DNA from: Caballeronia pedi
GTDB lineage: Bacteria > Pseudomonadota > Gammaproteobacteria > Burkholderiales > Burkholderiaceae
Assembly (NCBI RefSeq): GCF_001544915.2
Contig: NZ_FCOE02000002.1
Location: 124,001 to 188,000, forward strand
Length of the DNA: 64,000 nt
Reading direction: 5' to 3'
Shown here: in pieces, positions 63,601-64,000 of the stretch
Layout: each line of letters opens with the position of its first letter
Position numbering within the stretch: position 1 is the stretch's first letter
Program-made: the position numbers and the translations under genes
Notes under the pieces: model-generated
Seen by the model: the letters and a program-made list of their open reading frames with translations, nothing else
What the model was told of the DNA's origin: nothing
The model's database searches: none

Positions 63601-64000
63601 GCACGCGAGCGCGCCGCGCTGGGCCGCGCCGCCGATGCCGTCGAACTCGACGCCCATCTGCGCCGCACGTTGCCGGACTACATGGTGCCCGCGCATATCG
63701 TCGTGCTCGATGCATTGCCGCGCAACGCGAACAGCAAGGTCGATCGCGCGGTGCTGCCCGAGCCGCCGAAGAAGGAGCGCGTGTACGAAGCGCCGGCGGC
63801 GGGCGTAGAAGCCGCGCTCTCGAAAATCTGGCGCGAGGTGCTGAACGTCGAGCGCGTCGGACGTGCGGATCATTTCTTCGAACTCGGCGGACATTCGCTC
63901 GCGGCGGTGCGTGTCGTGACGCGTGTCGCCGAGACGCTCGGACGCGACGTGCCGGTGCGCGCGCTGTTCGAAACGCCGGTGTTGTCGCAATACGCGAAGC
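60679..64000 (+). CDS. orbJ: Final siderophore NRPS (C-A-T..., cut by window end)
   Basis: The first 1107 codons are visible with no stop. An N-terminal LCL-type condensation domain (HHIVSDG near 190) is followed by an adenylation domain (YTSGSTG near 668, NGYGPTE) and a carrier domain (GGHS near 1070). The specificity code reads DGEYTGGITK, which I recall as a code for N5-hydroxyornithine-type domains in pyoverdine and ornibactin synthetases. This module should add the last (modified hydroxy)ornithine after Ser. What follows the carrier domain, such as release or putrescine capture, lies outside the window. Coupled to the previous gene by ATGA. Confidence 0.9.
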   Translation, partial: MTSTRENKPDLLSLATRFAQLPDAQRTVFVARLAEAGIDFRMLPIPPRARGDACLASVPASFAQTRLWLHARMIDEPAAYHITERLQLDGTLDANALRLSCDALIARHEALRTTFAESADGVLQTVHAPMRCPWQSVDLTHVPEAQREARATALALADEARPFDLAHAPLMRAHLIRLDAHTHWLSLTTHHIVSDGWSADIALAELASFYRAYARGEAVSVAPLPIQYADYALWQRRWLDAGERERQLDFWRARLDPSRDVLMLPGAAARPSERSARGARHVFALDAALAARLRAFANEHRATPFAVLLAALNALFARASGETHIQIGVPAANRERAETAGLIGFFVNTLTLAARVDATQPFAMLVDAAQDALVDAQSHQDVPFEQVVEALGVVRSASHHPLFQVMAAYGARRALPAFADVHATELPSGTPFAKFDLTASFEERADGTLAAAFIYALDLFEADAIERLSRRFVELLRHALDAPQTLIGDLQWLPQDERAQLDAWNRNAPEHAPAFVSVQQRIARHAHARPDARGVADMTRAFTRGDVDARATRIAQRLIAAGVRAEMRVGVALSRSVDLLVGLIAALKSGGAFVPLDPSHPRERLAQILDDARIEHIVTERASLDALPVPPNARILLLDDESLYADDETSHIALPDVASEQAAYAIYTSGSTGKPKGVIVDHGSFARHCVAIAERYGATEQDTFMLFQSVNFDGAHEGWFSQYISGAAVAITADTLWPPALTCKLMRKEGVTMTYVPPGCATQLAEWALVHGAPPTLKSITVGGEATSREAFALMRRAFPNARIVNGYGPTETVITPMLWMFNPGDDPAKLADCAYLPIGTLVGARTAHVLDERLNPLPVGVIGELYLGGEGVGVARGYLDRPALTAERFVPDPYGEPGARLYRTGDLVRRRADGVFDFIGRVDHQVKLRGLRIELGEIEAQLAAHEDVREACAVVRGKGAQAALVAYVELKADARERAALGRAADAVELDAHLRRTLPDYMVPAHIVVLDALPRNANSKVDRAVLPEPPKKERVYEAPAAGVEAALSKIWREVLNVERVGRADHFFELGGHSLAAVRVVTRVAETLGRDVPVRALFETPVLSQYAK

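Noticed and set aside
52475..63990. Very long minus-strand open frames opposite the NRPS genes (for example 52475-56194, 58415-60868 and 60976-63990)
   Set aside because: They are Arg/His-rich translations with no domain motifs, lying opposite textbook NRPS domains. Long antisense frames are expected in GC-rich coding DNA.

Overview
The window is very GC-rich chromosomal DNA with densely packed, often start/stop-overlapping genes. Gene content points to Burkholderiaceae, most likely the Paraburkholderia/Caballeronia/Burkholderia group: an ornibactin/malleobactin-type siderophore locus, a tad locus followed by a DUF3613-like gene, and a Gly/Ser-rich 'collagen-like' lipoprotein. No rRNA, tRNA, CRISPR, phage or insertion sequence was recognised.

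Region 1 (1-15.5 kb). A partial lipoprotein gene lies on the minus strand. A complete Flp/Tad pilus locus follows on the plus strand: flp, cpaA, tadE, cpaB, cpaC, cpaE/tadZ, tadA, tadB, tadC, tadD, a small secreted protein and tadG. It continues into a sigma-54-type regulator with a degenerate receiver domain and an unexpected secreted M60 (enhancin-like) metallopeptidase with a beta-trefoil-like N-terminus.

Region 2 (15.5-22 kb, minus strand). An EAL-domain gene with its own terminator, then a Csu-type (spore coat U) chaperone-usher fimbria: short subunit, major subunit, chaperone, usher and a two-domain tip subunit.

Region 3 (22-30.5 kb). A polyol or sugar uptake and oxidation locus. A MalK/UgpC-type ATPase is divergent from a binding protein, two permeases, a SorC-family regulator, an L-xylulose-reductase-like SDR and two zinc alcohol dehydrogenases (xylitol- and erythritol/threitol-type). 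The divergent region has a near-consensus sigma-70 promoter with two operator-like sites 20 bp apart.

Region 4 (30.5-36.4 kb). A VOC protein, then an aromatic-acid locus: a phthalate-dioxygenase-type Rieske oxygenase, an aldo/keto reductase and an orphan binding protein on the minus strand, with a divergent IclR regulator and a phthalate-dioxygenase-type reductase on the plus strand. Divergent promoters flank a perfect inverted repeat.

Region 5 (36.5-42 kb). An ABC ATPase, an FtsX-like permease and an AttH/CrtC-like secreted protein, convergent with a membrane GGDEF protein.

Region 6 (42-64 kb). An iron-starvation siderophore locus: OrbS-like ECF sigma factor, MbtH-like protein, SyrP/TauD-type hydroxylase, Fe-siderophore import ATPase, a previously hidden 33-codon coupled ORF, fused permease, FhuF-type reductase, binding protein, divergent peptide exporter and two NRPS genes (the second cut by the window end). 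The adenylation codes read as Orn-type, Asp, Ser and hydroxy-Orn, with epimerisation in module 2. This is the ornibactin/malleobactin scaffold. Three TAAA-N17-CGTC sequences mark likely OrbS promoters, and a Fur-box-like site precedes the sigma gene. The ornithine hydroxylase, acyl/formyl transferases and outer-membrane receptor are expected beyond the right edge.
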